Assembly: GCA_900542675.1 (NCBI GenBank)
Contig: UQOT01000109.1
Span: 1 to 5,091, forward strand
Reading direction: 5' to 3'
Length of the DNA: 5,091 bases
From: an uncultured Eubacteriales bacterium
Lineage (GTDB): Bacteria > Bacillota > Clostridia > Monoglobales > Monoglobaceae
Shown: positions 5,033-5,091 of the stretch, one piece after another
Numbering within the stretch: the first letter of the stretch is position 1
Layout of the letters: each line of letters opens with the position of its first letter
The notes under the pieces: model-generated
Database searches by the model: none
Told to the model about the DNA's origin: nothing
What the model saw: only the letters and a program-made list of their open reading frames with translations
Position numbers and translations under genes: made by a program

Positions 5033-5091
5033 AGGGCTCCCGAAAACGCTTGCGTTTTTGGGAAGAGGAGGAGCAAGGAAGCAGGCACAAG
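5033..5091 (+). repeat. Array element 6 (subtype B, CUUG tetraloop), cut by the window edge
   Basis: CCCGAAAACG (5039-5048) pairs with CGTTTTTGGG (5053-5062) over ten pairs including one G-U, capped by CTTG, which as RNA is the stable CUUG tetraloop on a G-C pair. The tail GGGAAGAGGAGGAGC and AAGGAAGCAGGCACAAG matches element 4 with two G-to-A changes. Confidence 0.9.

Larger units (their letters stand above)
4731..5091. repeat. Array of six hairpins with GGAGC boxes, continuing past the right edge
   Basis: No credible gene occupies this stretch. It holds six stem-loops, described separately, each followed in the plus direction by a purine-rich segment containing GGAGC at 4774, 4835, 4876, 4935, 5001 and 5070 (first base). 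Four elements share the frame AGGGCTCCC, then a hairpin, then GGGAAGAGGAGC. Two have a 9-base loop (subtype A) and two have a tetraloop plus an extra GAG and the tail AAGGAAGC (subtype B). Two further hairpins of different sequence lie between the first and second elements. The window ends exactly where another copy would be expected to begin, by analogy with the join at 4957. Confidence 0.9.

Noticed and set aside
4737..5062. T runs in the array hairpins as intrinsic terminators
   Set aside because: The T run is inside the right arm of the stem and is followed by GGG and purines, not by a free U tract. In hairpin 3 it is in the left arm.
4550..5088. Long minus-strand readings over the right end (about 65, 105 and 142 residues)
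   Set aside because: Above about 4720 they only translate the hairpin array, giving recurring peptides such as LFPKSALRW and LFGSP in different frames. They have no ribosome-binding site and no protein-like composition. Only the last 50-55 residues ending at 4550 are kept, as a possible remnant.
4731..5091. Array as CRISPR
   Set aside because: Repeats are unequal in length, made of hairpins with variable stems, and have no uniform unique spacers; no cas gene is present.

Overview
The window looks like a chromosomal stretch of a spore-forming, Gram-positive Clostridia-type Firmicute of moderate GC. The evidence is purine-rich Shine-Dalgarno sites, extended -10 promoters, a SpoIIQ-like M23 peptidase with a candidate sigma-F promoter, a methylerythritol-phosphate pathway gene, and a 605-residue TypA with clostridial-style sequence. 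The species cannot be named from this window.

Layout from left to right. Bases 1-468 (minus strand) hold the first 156 codons of a membrane-anchored SpoIIQ/M23-type protein that runs off the left edge. A 119-base divergent intergenic region carries a candidate forespore (sigma-F) promoter leftwards and a near-consensus housekeeping promoter rightwards for ispE (588-1442, TTG start). A second strong extended -10 promoter drives typA (1575-3392), which ends in a clear intrinsic terminator. Bases 3529-4479 encode a 316-residue protein built like a phage tail-fibre or receptor-binding protein: a Cys-rich helical N-terminus, four 18-residue helical repeats, a knob-like beta domain and a C-terminal coiled coil. 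No other phage gene is visible. It ends at a second terminator (4507-4551). Bases 4550-4717 (minus strand) encode a convergent C-terminal-looking fragment of an unrecognised protein.

From 4731 to the right edge there is no credible gene. Instead there is a dense array of six hairpins in about 360 bases, each followed within 4-14 bases by GGAGC. Four are copies of one element in two subtypes. Their stems keep pairing although the inner bases differ, and the short-loop copies carry GAGA (GNRA) and CUUG tetraloops. This array is the most unusual part of the window.

Functionally the left part is mostly housekeeping: isoprenoid precursor synthesis, a ribosome-associated GTPase and a sporulation gene, each apparently with its own promoter. 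The right part is accessory: a solitary fibre-like gene, a gene remnant and a repeat array, bounded on its left by the typA terminator.
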